A stretch of 64,000 nt of DNA, from NCBI GenBank assembly GCA_014896535.1, contig JADBKE010000017.1, positions 109,882 to 173,881 of the forward strand. The letters are read 5' to 3'. Both the position numbers and the translations under genes were made by a program. The DNA is from Candidatus Fermentithermobacillaceae bacterium. GTDB lineage: Bacteria; Bacillota; Sulfobacillia; Fermentithermobacillales; DUSS01. Position 1 is the first letter of the stretch. Every line of letters starts with the position of its first letter. The notes beneath the pieces are model-generated. The model searched no databases, was not told the DNA's origin, and worked only from the letters and a program-made list of their open reading frames with translations. Positions 18,368 to 26,494 of this stretch are shown here, piece after piece.

Positions 18368-18529
18368 GTTCTCACCACCCGAGGCTGCGAGACTTAAAAC
18401 CGCACTTCAAAATACCTATCCAAATGCATGCACCTTGTTCTGCCGGACGATTCTGCAGGGCCGATTCTGGAAAATAACGAACACCGAAGCTTCAGTTCTC
18501 AGGTCCCCCGGGACCCTGGGTCCGGACGG

Positions 18530-18985
18530 CTAGCCCGGTTCTTTCTCCACCGGCACGGTGTAGATCCGCCCGTCTTCGTCCCGCAAAACCTGCTCTATCC
18601 TGGCTTGAGCTCTGTCCAGGATCTCCTCGAGCTTGCGCACGAGGGCCGTGCCCTCCTCCCAAAGCTTGAGGGACTCCTCAAGGGGCACATCCTCTTTTTC
18701 CAGCGATTGTACAATCTCCTCAAGGCGCTTCAATCCTTGTTCAAAAGAGAATGCTCCCCCGGCTTCCGAACGGCCTGCCGCTCCCCCCGCATTGGCGCTC
18801 ACATCTCCGGCCTTTGCCACGCCCCCGCTCGGGCCGGCGGCCTCGCCAGCCTTGCACGGAGCTCGCTCGTCGCCCGGCGGTACACGAGGCCCGTCCTCGT
18901 CCGGGCGCAAAGAGTCTCCGCTCTCGAACGAGTTAAATTCGATATTCAAAGAATCGGGCGGCTGACCACCCTTTTCACATCTCAC
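18530..18985 (-). CDS. xseB: exodeoxyribonuclease VII small subunit, with long N-terminal extension
   Basis: The conserved core is only the last about 70 residues: FSFEQGLKRLEEIVQSLEKE, then VPLEESLKLWEEGTALVRKL. This helical small subunit binds XseA. The first about 77 residues are Gly/Ala/Pro/Glu-rich (GGAAGRSEAGGAF) and unusual, since XseB is normally about 75-80 residues in total. Either this is a disordered extension or translation really starts later; no strong internal start was found. The start overlaps the end of xseA by 11 bp. Confidence 0.88.
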   Translation of the reverse strand: MRCEKGGQPPDSLNIEFNSFESGDSLRPDEDGPRVPPGDERAPCKAGEAAGPSGGVAKAGDVSANAGGAAGRSEAGGAFSFEQGLKRLEEIVQSLEKEDVPLEESLKLWEEGTALVRKLEEILDRAQARIEQVLRDEDGRIYTVPVEKEPG

Positions 18986-20255
18986 CGCGTTTCCCTCCTT
19001 GTCGTTCCCTCTCCTCCGTCGCCGCTTGTTCCCCCTCCTCCGCCGCCGCAGGAATCGTTCGATCTACCGTGCATTCGACCATGCCCCTTCTCAAGATGAC
19101 TTCTATCCGCGACCCCGGGCGCACTTGAGAACTGTCCTTCAAGACGGCCCTGCCTGGAAGCACCCTTGCCAAGCTCCAACCCCTGGCCAGAACCTTCAGC
19201 GGGCTCAAAGCATCCATCCTGAGGATGAGTTCTCTGAAGCGAGCTCTTTTCGCATTCAACACCTGCTCAATCGCTTCCTCCAGCCGGCCGTTCAGGGACA
19301 CCAGCTTCTCCCTGTTTTCCACCAGGCTCCAGTCAGGCCGTGTGAGGCAGGGCCTGGAAGAAAGGGCTTCCAGTATTTTGCGGTAACCGGCCACCCTCGA
19401 GGCGACGAGCGATCTCGCCCTCGCCAGCGCCCCTTCGACGACCCGGCGCAATTCGCGCACGTCGGGAACGACCAGCTCCGCAGCGTTGGAAGGGGTCGCC
19501 GCGCGAACGTCGGCCACGAGGTCCGCGATGGTCACGTCCCGTTCGTGCCCGACGGCGGAAACCACCGGTACCCTCGAGCGAAATATAGCCCTGGCGACGG
19601 TCTCAGAATTGAAGCACCACAGGTCCTCCTGGGCACCTCCGCCCCTACCCACGATGATGACGTCGACCTCGGGCACCTCGTTCAGGAGCTCAATTCCCCG
19701 AGCTATCTCGTCCGCTGCACCCTCCCCCTGAACCCGCGAATCAGCTACGACAAAACGGACGCCGGGGAACCTTCGCCGTCCGACCGTGACGATATCCCGT
19801 ATGGCCGCGCCCCGAATAGAGGTGACGATACCCACTTTCCGGGGCAGAAACGGGAGGGGCCGCTTTCTCTCCCGAGAAAACAGCCCCTCGGCTTCGAGCT
19901 TCCTTTTCAGCTGTTCCAGGGCTACGTACAGCGCTCCGAGCCCCGAGGGCTCCATATAGCTCACGTACAGCTGGTAGTTGCCGTCCCTTTCGAAGACGGA
20001 AACGTATCCCATGGCAATCACGGCCATGCCCTCTTCGGGGACGAACGTGAGTCGCGCAACGTCGTTCCGCCACATCACCGCCCGGACGCTGGCTTTCTCG
20101 TCCTTGAGAGTGAAGTACATGTGCCCCCCGTACATCCGGACGTTGGCCATCTCGCCAATAACCGCGACCTGCCTCAAGAGTTCGTCTTGCCACAGGACTT
20201 TCTTGATGTACGCGTTGAGCTGACTGACCGTGAGAACGTTTTCCCTGAGAATCAT
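18975..20255 (-). CDS. xseA: exodeoxyribonuclease VII large subunit
   Basis: A 426-residue nuclease subunit degrading single-stranded DNA to oligonucleotides. An N-terminal OB-fold (TVSQLNAYIKKVL ... VIGEMANVRMYGGHMYFTLK) is followed by the catalytic domain with VGIVTSIRGAAIRDI, IIVGRGGGAQEDLWCFN and VSAVGHERDVTIADLVADVR. A coiled-coil region and a C-terminal LSPLKVLARGWSLAR segment complete it. It overlaps xseB by 11 bp. Confidence 0.97.
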   Translation of the reverse strand: MILRENVLTVSQLNAYIKKVLWQDELLRQVAVIGEMANVRMYGGHMYFTLKDEKASVRAVMWRNDVARLTFVPEEGMAVIAMGYVSVFERDGNYQLYVSYMEPSGLGALYVALEQLKRKLEAEGLFSRERKRPLPFLPRKVGIVTSIRGAAIRDIVTVGRRRFPGVRFVVADSRVQGEGAADEIARGIELLNEVPEVDVIIVGRGGGAQEDLWCFNSETVARAIFRSRVPVVSAVGHERDVTIADLVADVRAATPSNAAELVVPDVRELRRVVEGALARARSLVASRVAGYRKILEALSSRPCLTRPDWSLVENREKLVSLNGRLEEAIEQVLNAKRARFRELILRMDALSPLKVLARGWSLARVLPGRAVLKDSSQVRPGSRIEVILRRGMVECTVDRTIPAAAEEGEQAATEERERQGGKRGEM

Positions 20256-20284
20256 CGGACTCCTTTACCCGGCCCACCCGGGGA

Positions 20285-21685
20285 CTACCAATCCTTTGAG
20301 CCGCTTTCCAGATACCTATGAATGTCCTGGGCTGCGGTTCTTCCCGCCCCCATCGCCAGAATGACCGTGGCCGAACCGGTCACGGCGTCCCCGCCGGCCC
20401 AGACGGCACGTCTCGTGGTTCTGCCGGTAGCCTCGTCCGTGATGAGACCGCCCCAATCATGAGCTTTGAGGCCCGGCGTTATCCTAGACAAGATAGGATT
20501 CGGGGTGGTTCCCAGCGCCATGATCACCGTATCCACATCGATGGTGAACTCGGATCCCTTGACCGGAATCGGTCTTCTCCTGCCCGACTTATCGGGCTCC
20601 CCGAGCTCCATCCGTATGCATTCGACCGCCTTGACCCATCCCTTGTCGTCCCCGATGATCCTCACCGGGTTCGTCAAGAAGTGGAACTCTACCCCTTCCT
20701 GTTCGGCGTTTTCCACCTCTTCGGCTCTGGCTGGCATTTCCTCTCTTCCACGCCTGTAGAGGATCATGGCCTTCTCCGCGCCCAACCGGACGGCGCACCT
20801 CACCGCATCCATCGCCACGTTGCCTGCGCCTACCACGGCGACCCGCTTCCCGGCTTTTATCGGGGTATCGTACTCGGGGAACTTGTATGCCTTCATCAGG
20901 TTGATCCTGGTGAGCCACTCGTTAGCCGAGTAAACACCGTTCAGGTTTTCTCCGGGAATGTGCATGAACATGGGTAACCCGGCACCAGTGCCGATGAAAA
21001 CGGCTTGGAAGCCTCTGTCAAAGAGGTCATCGATGGTGATGCTCCGGCCCACAACAACGTTGGTTTGAATGTCCACGCCCAGTCCTTTGACGTACTCTAC
21101 TTCTCGCTTGACCACAGCCTTGGGCAACCTAAACTCGGGAATTCCGTAGATCAGCACCCCGCCAGGAGCGTGCAGAGACTCGAATATCGTCACATCGTAG
21201 CCCAGCTTGGCCAGGTCCGCGGCGCAGGTGAGTCCGGCCGGACCCGAACCGACGACCGCCACCTTCTTACCCTTGGGGGGCGCCTTCTTCACCGGGCTCC
21301 TCCCGTTTTTCGCCTCCCAGTCGGCGAGGAATCTCTCGAGCCGGCCTATGGCCACAGGCTCGCCTCTCCTGCCAAGGATGCACTTTTCCTCGCACTGGCG
21401 CTCTTGCGGACATACCCTGCCGCACACGGCGGGCAGGCTGTTCGTCTCCTTTATTTTATCGATGGCTTCCCGGAACTTCTTTTCCTTCAACAGGCTGATG
21501 AAAGCGGGGATGTTCACGGCAACCGGACAACCGGTAACGCACTGAGGGTTCTTGCAGTTAAGACACCTCGAAGCTTCGGTTAACGCCATTTCCTCCGTGT
21601 ATCCCAGCGCAACCTGGTCAAAGTTCTTTATCCGCTCCCTGGGGTCGGCGACGGGCATCGGAACTCTTCCCGGACGCTTAGACAT
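20285..21685 (-). CDS. nfnB: NADH-dependent ferredoxin:NADP+ oxidoreductase subunit B (NfnB / GltD-like)
   Basis: A 466-residue flavoprotein of the GltD family. The N-terminal Fe-S domain has CLNCKNPQCVTGCPVAVNIP and CGRVCPQERQCEEKCILG. The FAD domain shows VAVVGSGPAGLTCAADLAKL, and a second dinucleotide fold VAVVGAGNVAMDAVRCAVRL binds NADP(H). ATG 21685 was chosen because GGGGGTGAG stands about 5 bp upstream; it overlaps nfnA by 8 bp. A glutamate synthase large subunit is absent and a ferredoxin-NADP reductase partner precedes it, so the electron-bifurcating Nfn complex is more likely than glutamate synthase. Confidence 0.9.
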   Translation of the reverse strand: MSKRPGRVPMPVADPRERIKNFDQVALGYTEEMALTEASRCLNCKNPQCVTGCPVAVNIPAFISLLKEKKFREAIDKIKETNSLPAVCGRVCPQERQCEEKCILGRRGEPVAIGRLERFLADWEAKNGRSPVKKAPPKGKKVAVVGSGPAGLTCAADLAKLGYDVTIFESLHAPGGVLIYGIPEFRLPKAVVKREVEYVKGLGVDIQTNVVVGRSITIDDLFDRGFQAVFIGTGAGLPMFMHIPGENLNGVYSANEWLTRINLMKAYKFPEYDTPIKAGKRVAVVGAGNVAMDAVRCAVRLGAEKAMILYRRGREEMPARAEEVENAEQEGVEFHFLTNPVRIIGDDKGWVKAVECIRMELGEPDKSGRRRPIPVKGSEFTIDVDTVIMALGTTPNPILSRITPGLKAHDWGGLITDEATGRTTRRAVWAGGDAVTGSATVILAMGAGRTAAQDIHRYLESGSKDW

Positions 21686-22520
21686 GCTTCTCACCCCCGC
21701 ATCCTGCGCAACGTTCCAGCGCTATTCGTTCTTCATCCCGGTACATGTTGGCCCTGCGTATCGCCTCTGCCCAGTCAACCAGGTGACCGTCGAACATGGG
21801 ACCGTCCACGCAGCAGAATTTGGTTTCGCCGCCCACCGTCACCCGGCAGGCGCCGCACATACCCGTTCCGTCCACCATTATCGGGTTCATCGACACCCAG
21901 GTCTTGATCCCGAAAGGCTTCGTGACTTCGCACGTAGCCCGCATCATCGGAAGCGGACCGACGGCTATGACTTCATCGGGCTTTAAACCAGCGGTGAGAA
22001 GCTCCTTAAGTTTTTCTGAGACAAACCCGTGGAAGCCCTTGGAACCGTCGTCGGTGCACACATGCAGTTCCTCCGACACTTCCCTCATTTCGTCCTCGAG
22101 TATCAAAAGCTCCTGCGAACGCGCGCCGATGATGGAAATGACCCGTACGCCCCTCTTGGTCATTTCCTTGCACTTGGGGTAAATGGGCGCAACTCCCACT
22201 CCCCCTCCCACGGCCACCACGACCCCGGCTTCGGGCAACTGGGCTGGAATGCCGAGAGGGCCGACCAAGTCTAAAATCGCGTCCCCTTCTTCCAAGAGAC
22301 CCAGGAGCTTGGTCGTCAGACCTACCTCCTGGAACACCAAGGTGATGGTGCCTTCCTCCCGCGAGTAATCGGCTATGGTGAGAGGGATTCGTTCCCCCTC
22401 TTCCCTCACTCTGACGATGACGAACTGGCCCGGCTCGGCCTTCTCGGCCACGTAAGGCGCTCTTACTACGACCAGTTTCGTCTGGGGAGTGAGTACCCGT
22501 TTCTTTAAGATCTGGTACAC
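21678..22520 (-). CDS. nfnA: NADH-dependent ferredoxin:NADP+ oxidoreductase subunit A (NfnA)
   Basis: A 280-residue ferredoxin-NADP-reductase-like subunit with FAD- and NAD-binding folds (AVGGGVGVAPIYPKCKEM) and a C-terminal [2Fe-2S] loop DGTGMCGACRVTV followed by KFCCVDGPMFDGH. In strict anaerobes NfnAB couples reduced ferredoxin and NADH to NADP+ reduction by flavin-based bifurcation. The GTG start at 22518-22520 follows GAGGAGCAGG. It is the first gene of a two-gene operon with nfnB, which overlaps its end. Confidence 0.9.
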   Translation of the reverse strand: MYQILKKRVLTPQTKLVVVRAPYVAEKAEPGQFVIVRVREEGERIPLTIADYSREEGTITLVFQEVGLTTKLLGLLEEGDAILDLVGPLGIPAQLPEAGVVVAVGGGVGVAPIYPKCKEMTKRGVRVISIIGARSQELLILEDEMREVSEELHVCTDDGSKGFHGFVSEKLKELLTAGLKPDEVIAVGPLPMMRATCEVTKPFGIKTWVSMNPIMVDGTGMCGACRVTVGGETKFCCVDGPMFDGHLVDWAEAIRRANMYRDEERIALERCAGCGGEKHV

Positions 22521-22627
22521 TTCGCCTGCTCCTCTCCCGTGGTATGGAAGTTAACCTGGTCAAACGGCCAAACGGCTGGATTCCCTGCAAAAACTGAGGG
22601 AACCAACCAAAAGCCATTTAACCATAA

Positions 22628-22813
22628 GGAACATTTCGGAGCAAGGAGACGGGTTCGAGGTTCTGGGTGCTTCAGGTGATTGCTCTTAACCTGTTGCTGC
22701 TTTTCAAGTGGCGGGCCTTGAGAGAGAAAAGCCTGACTCTGCTGGAACTGGCCAGAGCAATTCTGGTTGGCTTGGCGCAGTTGCCCGAGCCCTTGTTCAA
22801 AGACTCCAGTTGA
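22628..22813 (+). pseudogene. C-terminal remnant of a DDE transposase
   Basis: A 61-codon open stretch ending in TGA reads GTFRSKETGSRFWVLQVIAL and then NLLLLFKWRALREKSLTLLE. The pattern of a Gly-Ser-rich turn followed by a Leu-rich helix resembles the C-terminus of IS4/IS1380-type transposases. A stop codon lies directly upstream and no start or catalytic domain is present. The downstream AT-richer sequence with a GACCCT-TTG-AGGGTC hairpin may be the rest of the dead element. The family is uncertain. Confidence 0.5.
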
Positions 22814-23022
22814 AGCTGGTGGAACCTCGGTAAGAAGAGTGGTCGGGAGCAAGCAATAACGCGCAAAAACCTCGGGAGAAAGACCCTTTGAGGGTCATTC
22901 CGTCTCAAACGGGAAACCCTCGATTCAGCTATTCCGCTATGTGCGACCTGGTCAGGACAGAGCGCGGCTAGTTTTGCGGAACCTCTGAACATCATAGACG
23001 CGAGCTTGCGGGTTCAAGCGGG

Positions 23023-23051
23023 TTGGTTTAAGCTTAGTAGGCAGATAATAT
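23023..23051 (+). promoter_or_regulatory. sigma-A-like promoter of the Rrf2 regulator gene
   Basis: TTGGTT, 17 bases, TAATAT, about 30 bp before the ATG at 23082. The spacer contains GCTTAGTAG, closely matching ACTTAGTAA at the promoter of the next operon (23592-23600), which suggests autoregulation. Confidence 0.55.
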
Positions 23052-23081
23052 TTCGTTGGCCAGGGCCGGGGAGGCAGATCG

Positions 23082-23513
23082 ATGATCACCAGCAAAGCCG
23101 AATACCTTCTACGCATCCTCATGCATTTGGCGGAAGAATCCTCCAAAGGTCCGGTGACTTCCGGCGAGATTGCCGCCAGGCAGGGCATTCCTCCAAAGTA
23201 CATCCCACAACTGATGGCGATGTTGACGAAGAAGGGCTGGGTGAGCTCGCAGAGAGGGGCCCGGGGAGGGGTGAAACTGGTGGCGGATCCCGCGTTCATC
23301 ACGGTGAGGGAGGTAATCCGGCTCGCCCAGGGCGATCTATTGATGAAGGACTGTCTTGACCCGGCGTATCCATGCGACCGGAGGCGCGGTTGCCCGCTTC
23401 TTCCCATCTGGATCCAGGCTCAAGAGAACGTCGACGAAATCATGGGGAAAACCACCATTGCCGATCTTGTAATGAGACACAAACCCGCGGGCGGTGCCAG
23501 GGCGTTGCCTTAA
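23082..23513 (+). CDS. Rrf2-family Fe-S transcriptional regulator
   Basis: A 143-residue winged-helix regulator. It opens with the family signature MITSKAEYLLRILMHLAEES, then GEIAARQGIPPKYIPQLMAM and GWVSSQRGARGGVKL (wing). Three cysteines with IscR/RsrR-like spacing (C-x6-C-x5-C, in DCLDPAYPCDRRRGCPLL) are candidate Fe-S ligands. GGGGAGG precedes the ATG. It probably senses iron-sulphur status, oxygen or NO and controls itself and the hemerythrin-like gene 180 bp downstream. Confidence 0.9.
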   Translation: MITSKAEYLLRILMHLAEESSKGPVTSGEIAARQGIPPKYIPQLMAMLTKKGWVSSQRGARGGVKLVADPAFITVREVIRLAQGDLLMKDCLDPAYPCDRRRGCPLLPIWIQAQENVDEIMGKTTIADLVMRHKPAGGARALP

Positions 23514-23553
23514 GCCGTGAAGAGACTCGGGAGAGAGAATGCGAAAGAGACTA

Positions 23554-23582
23554 TTGACAAAGATTTTGTGGCCGACTAATAT
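23554..23582 (+). promoter_or_regulatory. strong sigma-A promoter of the hemerythrin-like gene
   Basis: A perfect TTGACA, 17-base spacer and TAATAT, about 115 bp upstream of the start codon at 23697. It is the best consensus promoter in the window. Confidence 0.8.
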
Positions 23583-23589
23583 AAGTTAG

Positions 23590-23600
23590 TTACTTAGTAA
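23590..23600. promoter_or_regulatory. palindromic operator candidate at the transcription start
   Basis: TTACTTAGTAA is a perfect 4-bp-armed palindrome placed at the expected +1 of the TTGACA/TAATAT promoter. A related half (CTTAGTA) occurs in the spacer of the Rrf2 gene promoter, so the Rrf2 protein is the likely binder. Confidence 0.5.
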
Positions 23601-23696
23601 TGAGGCTTCCGGCAGGACGCCAGAATGCCGCAATAACGGAAGGCGGGGCGCCAGCATGGAGCAAGGCTACAGTCTCAAAAAGGAGGAGAGGGATTC

Positions 23697-24464
23697 ATGT
23701 CGGTTGAGCACATCGACAAGTTGGCGGATGTCCTGCTTGCAATCAACAAGGGGGAGGTCTCGGAGGAGGAAGCTGGCAGGGTATTGGGTGGGATCTCGGA
23801 GGTGGAACTATCCCTTGCCGAACAAAGGCTTCTCGAGCGGGGTGTGAAACCCGAGGAACTCAGAGGACTTTGCGCCGTACATCTCCAGGTACTCAACAAA
23901 GAAGTTGAGGATCTCAAGAAGAAGACGGGCCCGGGTCATCCGCTGTACACGCTTGTGAGCGAGCACGACAGGATACTCGGGTTCCTCGAGACTCTTGACA
24001 AAGCCGCGAAACTTGTGTTGTCGAGACCGGCTTACGCCGAAAGCGATCATCAGCTCCGCGCGGCCCTGGATGATATCAAGAACGTCGCTTATCACCTCGT
24101 CGAAACGGAGAAACATCATGCCAGGGAGGAAGAAGCTCTGTTTCCAGCCATGGAGGCCAAAGGAATAACTGGCCCCACGCGCATAATGAGGCTTGAGCAC
24201 GATGACTTGAGGCCGAGGAAAAAGGCTTTGTACGAGCTGATATCCAGAGCGCGAATCGAGGATTTCGAGGAGTTCAAGAAGACCTTGAGCGAGATCGTAT
24301 CGTACATCGGGTTCAACCTGCGGGATCACATTTTCAAGGAGAACACGATTCTTTATCCCGCTGCCTACAAAGCGATTGTCGAGCCGGAAACGTGGGACGA
24401 AATCAAGGCCCGTTCCGACGAGATCGGCTATTGCTGCTTCACTCCGGGGCACGAAGTAGCATAG
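23697..24464 (+). CDS. DUF438/hemerythrin-like protein
   Basis: A 255-residue protein. Residues 1-70 form a DUF438-type helical domain (HIDKLADVLLAINKGEVSEE). Residues 80-240 form a hemerythrin-like bundle with iron-ligand candidates in LVSEHDRILGFLE, ETEKHHAREEEALFPAM, MRLEHDDLRPRKK and FNLRDHIFKENTILYPAA. The strong site AGGAGGAGAGGG precedes the ATG. Such proteins bind a di-iron centre and act in oxygen/NO sensing or Fe-S repair (compare YtfE). The Rrf2 regulator upstream and a strong operator-bearing promoter fit an oxidative or nitrosative stress role. Confidence 0.88.
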   Translation: MSVEHIDKLADVLLAINKGEVSEEEAGRVLGGISEVELSLAEQRLLERGVKPEELRGLCAVHLQVLNKEVEDLKKKTGPGHPLYTLVSEHDRILGFLETLDKAAKLVLSRPAYAESDHQLRAALDDIKNVAYHLVETEKHHAREEEALFPAMEAKGITGPTRIMRLEHDDLRPRKKALYELISRARIEDFEEFKKTLSEIVSYIGFNLRDHIFKENTILYPAAYKAIVEPETWDEIKARSDEIGYCCFTPGHEVA

Positions 24465-24480
24465 AGGGGAGGTGCTGGTC

Positions 24481-24789
24481 GTGCAGATAATCAAAATCAA
24501 CGAATTGCCTGTTACCAGGTCTCCAAGGGGCCCGAAAATTCGGAACGTATTTTCATCGGAGAAAACTACAATCACCAATGTCCTGCTTGACCCAGGGGGG
24601 ATTCTTCCCATGCACACCACCCCGGTGGACACGATCTTCTATGTCAGGGAAGGCTCGGGCTACGTGCTCATAGGGGACGAGCGGGAACGGGTTGTTGCCG
24701 GCGATATGGTCATCAGCCCGAAAAACGTCCCGCACGGTCTCGAAGCAGGTGAAGAAGGCTTCAGCGTACTCGTTTTCAAGCTGGGTTGA
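24481..24789 (+). CDS. small cupin-domain protein
   Basis: A 102-residue single-domain cupin starting at GTG 24481 behind GGGGAGG. Cupin motif 1 is LPMHTTPVDTIFYVREGSG and motif 2 is GDMVISPKNVPHGLEAG; His and Glu/Asp positions for one metal are present. It starts 16 bp after the hemerythrin-like gene and ends at a hairpin terminator, so the two form an operon. The substrate is unknown. Confidence 0.85.
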   Translation: MQIIKINELPVTRSPRGPKIRNVFSSEKTTITNVLLDPGGILPMHTTPVDTIFYVREGSGYVLIGDERERVVAGDMVISPKNVPHGLEAGEEGFSVLVFKLG

Positions 24790-24810
24790 TTGAGTGCAAG
24801 TGGAAAGCGG

Positions 24811-24838
24811 AAAGCCCCGCGCGTTCGTCCGGGGCTTT
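24811..24838 (+). terminator. rho-independent terminator after the cupin gene
   Basis: AAAGCCCCG and CGGGGCTTT form a perfect 9-bp stem around a 10-base loop. The symmetrical A and T flanks let it work in both directions, and it also overlaps the 3' end of the aldolase remnant on the minus strand. Confidence 0.8.
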
Positions 24839-25082
24839 ACCGTTCCCATTTGATGAACTTTTTCGGCAGTTCCACTGCCGTCTCTGGAATCACAGTAGGT
24901 TCTTTACCATGTGCCCGGCACTCAAGCATGAGCTTGCAGACTTCTTCCAGGGCTAGAGCAGCGTTTGCAGCCTCACGAAGCGTCGCCCCGTAAGTTACCA
25001 GGCCGTGATTCTGGAGAAGCAGAGCAGGGCTCTCCGTGATGCTCCTTTCCACCCCGGCAATCAAGTCCTTCGTCCCAGGCAT
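24837..25082 (-). pseudogene. truncated class II aldolase/adducin protein (C-terminal part)
   Basis: An 81-codon remnant with the class II aldolase C-terminal pattern ALLLQNHGLVTYGATLREA (the QNHG zinc-ligand His motif) followed by ALALEEVCKLMLECR. Intact family members have about 200-220 residues; the N-terminal two thirds, with the other metal ligands, is missing. Just upstream (25091-25119) lies a 29-bp scrap of an IS66 tnpA gene, suggesting a mobile-element event removed the 5' part. Confidence 0.75.
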
Positions 25083-25090
25083 AAACCCTC

Positions 25091-25119
25091 ACCGGCTGTG
25101 GTACTGGCTGCGGCGTTTC
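25091..25119 (+). repeat. 29-bp scar of an IS66 tnpA gene
   Basis: ACCGGCTGTGGTACTGGCTG and the next nine bases match the segment of the intact IS66 tnpA near 26609-26637 with one difference (GTTTC versus GCTTC). In both copies the plus frame reads RLWYWLRRF. Sequence on either side does not match the element, so this is a short recombination relic. Confidence 0.7.
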
Positions 25120-25183
25120 TCCACCGCACACCCGTGGGGGACGCCATCGCCCCGACTACCTCGAACTTTGACACTGCTGCAAC

Positions 25184-25837
25184 CTACAAACCAAAATCCT
25201 TTTCTCCTGCCTTTGATGCACGCATGTAGGCTAAAACTTCCTCTCTGAAAAACTTCTTGACCTCGGGCCACGAGATAGCAGGGTCAAGAAGTTGCAGCTC
25301 GGGCTCCCGCTCGGCATCTTCGAAATATGTGAGGCTGCGAAGAATATGTGCCAGCGAATATCTTTTGCCAAACTTGCGCGGCAAACTATCTAGGGCTTCT
25401 TTCAGGGACCAGACTCGAGTGCAAATCGCGTACAAGTCGACAAAGTCCTTCCGTGACCCGCGGTTAGACACCGCAACGATCTTCATCAAGGAGATGTCGC
25501 GTAAGCTGGCCAGAGTCAACCCCTGGTAGTTGGCTACCGGGGCAATAAGGGGATAGGCGTACTGGAAAAACGATACGCGCACACCGCTTATGTGGACGTT
25601 AAGGGTATCACGGGCAGCGCTTACCACGTGTACGTCACCCAGCTCGGACAAGCGGTCCACCAGCTTATCCGGGTTAAACGGTTGCGGAGAAAAGAAATCG
25701 AGATCCACGGACTGACGGTGCCCCAGCTGTAGAGCAGCAGCAGTACCGCCCGCCAAGTAGAACCCCTCGGAGGAGACTACGGACGCAATACCGGGCAGGA
25801 GCAACCTAATCGGTTCAGGAATGACTTCTGAAAACAC
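25184..25837 (-). CDS. AbiEii-type nucleotidyltransferase (putative type IV toxin)
   Basis: A 217-residue nucleotidyltransferase of the AbiEii/AbiGii toxin group. The N-terminal active-site signature is FYLAGGTAAALQLGHR followed by SVDLDFFSP (GG and D-x-D). A conserved SLRDISLMKIVAVSNRGSRK and KDFVDLYAI follow, as in the family. It overlaps the preceding small gene by 23 bp, a toxin-antitoxin-like arrangement. The pair lies in the accessory block beside IS66 and the CRISPR array, fitting a phage-defence or stabilisation role. Confidence 0.85.
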   Translation of the reverse strand: MFSEVIPEPIRLLLPGIASVVSSEGFYLAGGTAAALQLGHRQSVDLDFFSPQPFNPDKLVDRLSELGDVHVVSAARDTLNVHISGVRVSFFQYAYPLIAPVANYQGLTLASLRDISLMKIVAVSNRGSRKDFVDLYAICTRVWSLKEALDSLPRKFGKRYSLAHILRSLTYFEDAEREPELQLLDPAISWPEVKKFFREEVLAYMRASKAGEKDFGL

Positions 25838-26198
25838 CTGTCCACTCCTCCTTTGTCAGGGACCGCACTTCGTCAGGCGGCACATTGTATACCAGCGCCC
25901 AGAAGGTTGCTGCCTTCCTTGTCAGCCGTCTCGAATTTCGTATGACCGAGATAACTGCATCATCCGGAAACTGCTGCCACATCCACCTTATTGCCGGAAT
26001 ATCTCCGTAGTTCAAGATGCGTTCGATGACAAACGACTCATGGCCTGGCAGCAGAGAAGCTGGATCAACGTCCCAAAACAACGGCGTAAGGAATTCTGGC
26101 AACTCATAACCCGAACCCACGTACACCACCACCGGCTGTTGCTGCAGACACAACCTGTTACGCTGGATTTTCACCCCAGTGTCAGCCGACCCATGCAC
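25815..26198 (-). CDS. DUF6922-like protein, putative antitoxin partner
   Basis: A small protein whose core ELPEFLTPLFWDVDPASLLP, then HESFVIERILNYGDIPAIRW, matches what I recall of the DUF6922 family commonly encoded just before AbiEii-type nucleotidyltransferases. The C-terminal half ends with SRRLTRKAATFWALVYNVPP. The true start is uncertain: the first codon at 26198 gives 127 residues, but a GTG near GYELPEFL (about 105 residues) is equally possible because no clear ribosome site is seen. It overlaps the nucleotidyltransferase gene. Confidence 0.7.
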   Translation of the reverse strand: MHGSADTGVKIQRNRLCLQQQPVVVYVGSGYELPEFLTPLFWDVDPASLLPGHESFVIERILNYGDIPAIRWMWQQFPDDAVISVIRNSRRLTRKAATFWALVYNVPPDEVRSLTKEEWTGVFRSHS

Positions 26199-26306
26199 GT
26201 TTGTTTTGCTGGTTCCCCACCTAGCTTTGCAATGATCGTTGCTAGCAAGCTTTTGAAAGTAATTCAGCTCTTGCTCGCCAGCGACCTCTCGACTCGTGTA
26301 CTGCAG

Positions 26307-26335
26307 ATGCTATTGCAACTGGTTTCTTGCGTCAA
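26307..26335 (-). promoter_or_regulatory. possible promoter of the toxin-antitoxin-like pair
   Basis: Minus-strand TTGACG, 17 bases, then TAGCAT, about 110 bp before the first gene. The -35 is good and the -10 weak. The surrounding 26199-26404 stretch has no gene and abuts the IS66 left end. Confidence 0.35.
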
Positions 26336-26404
26336 GCAGATCTTAAGGGACGTTGCCTTTGCTGCATAAGTTTGCTACTCACTATTGGTTCAATATCATG
26401 ACTC

Positions 26405-26429
26405 CGTAAGCGTCAAATAGCCCCCACCT
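26405..26429 (+). repeat. IS66 left terminal inverted repeat
   Basis: CGTAAGCGTCAAATAGCCCC continuing with CACCT; identical as reverse complement to 28894-28918. Confidence 0.95.
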
Positions 26430-26494
26430 GGCCTTGCGCTGCAGAGTGAAGGATAATCTCCCCGAACTTGCGTGAATCGGGGAGGCTTTCTGCG

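Noticed and set aside
20285..22520. Glutamate synthase small subunit for the GltD-like gene
   Set aside because: No large subunit is present, and the overlapping partner with a [2Fe-2S] loop makes NfnAB the better reading.
22505..23407. Several minus-strand frames in the nfnA-Rrf2 gap
   Set aside because: They have no ribosome site or protein-like composition, and the plus strand carries the transposase remnant and the Rrf2 gene.
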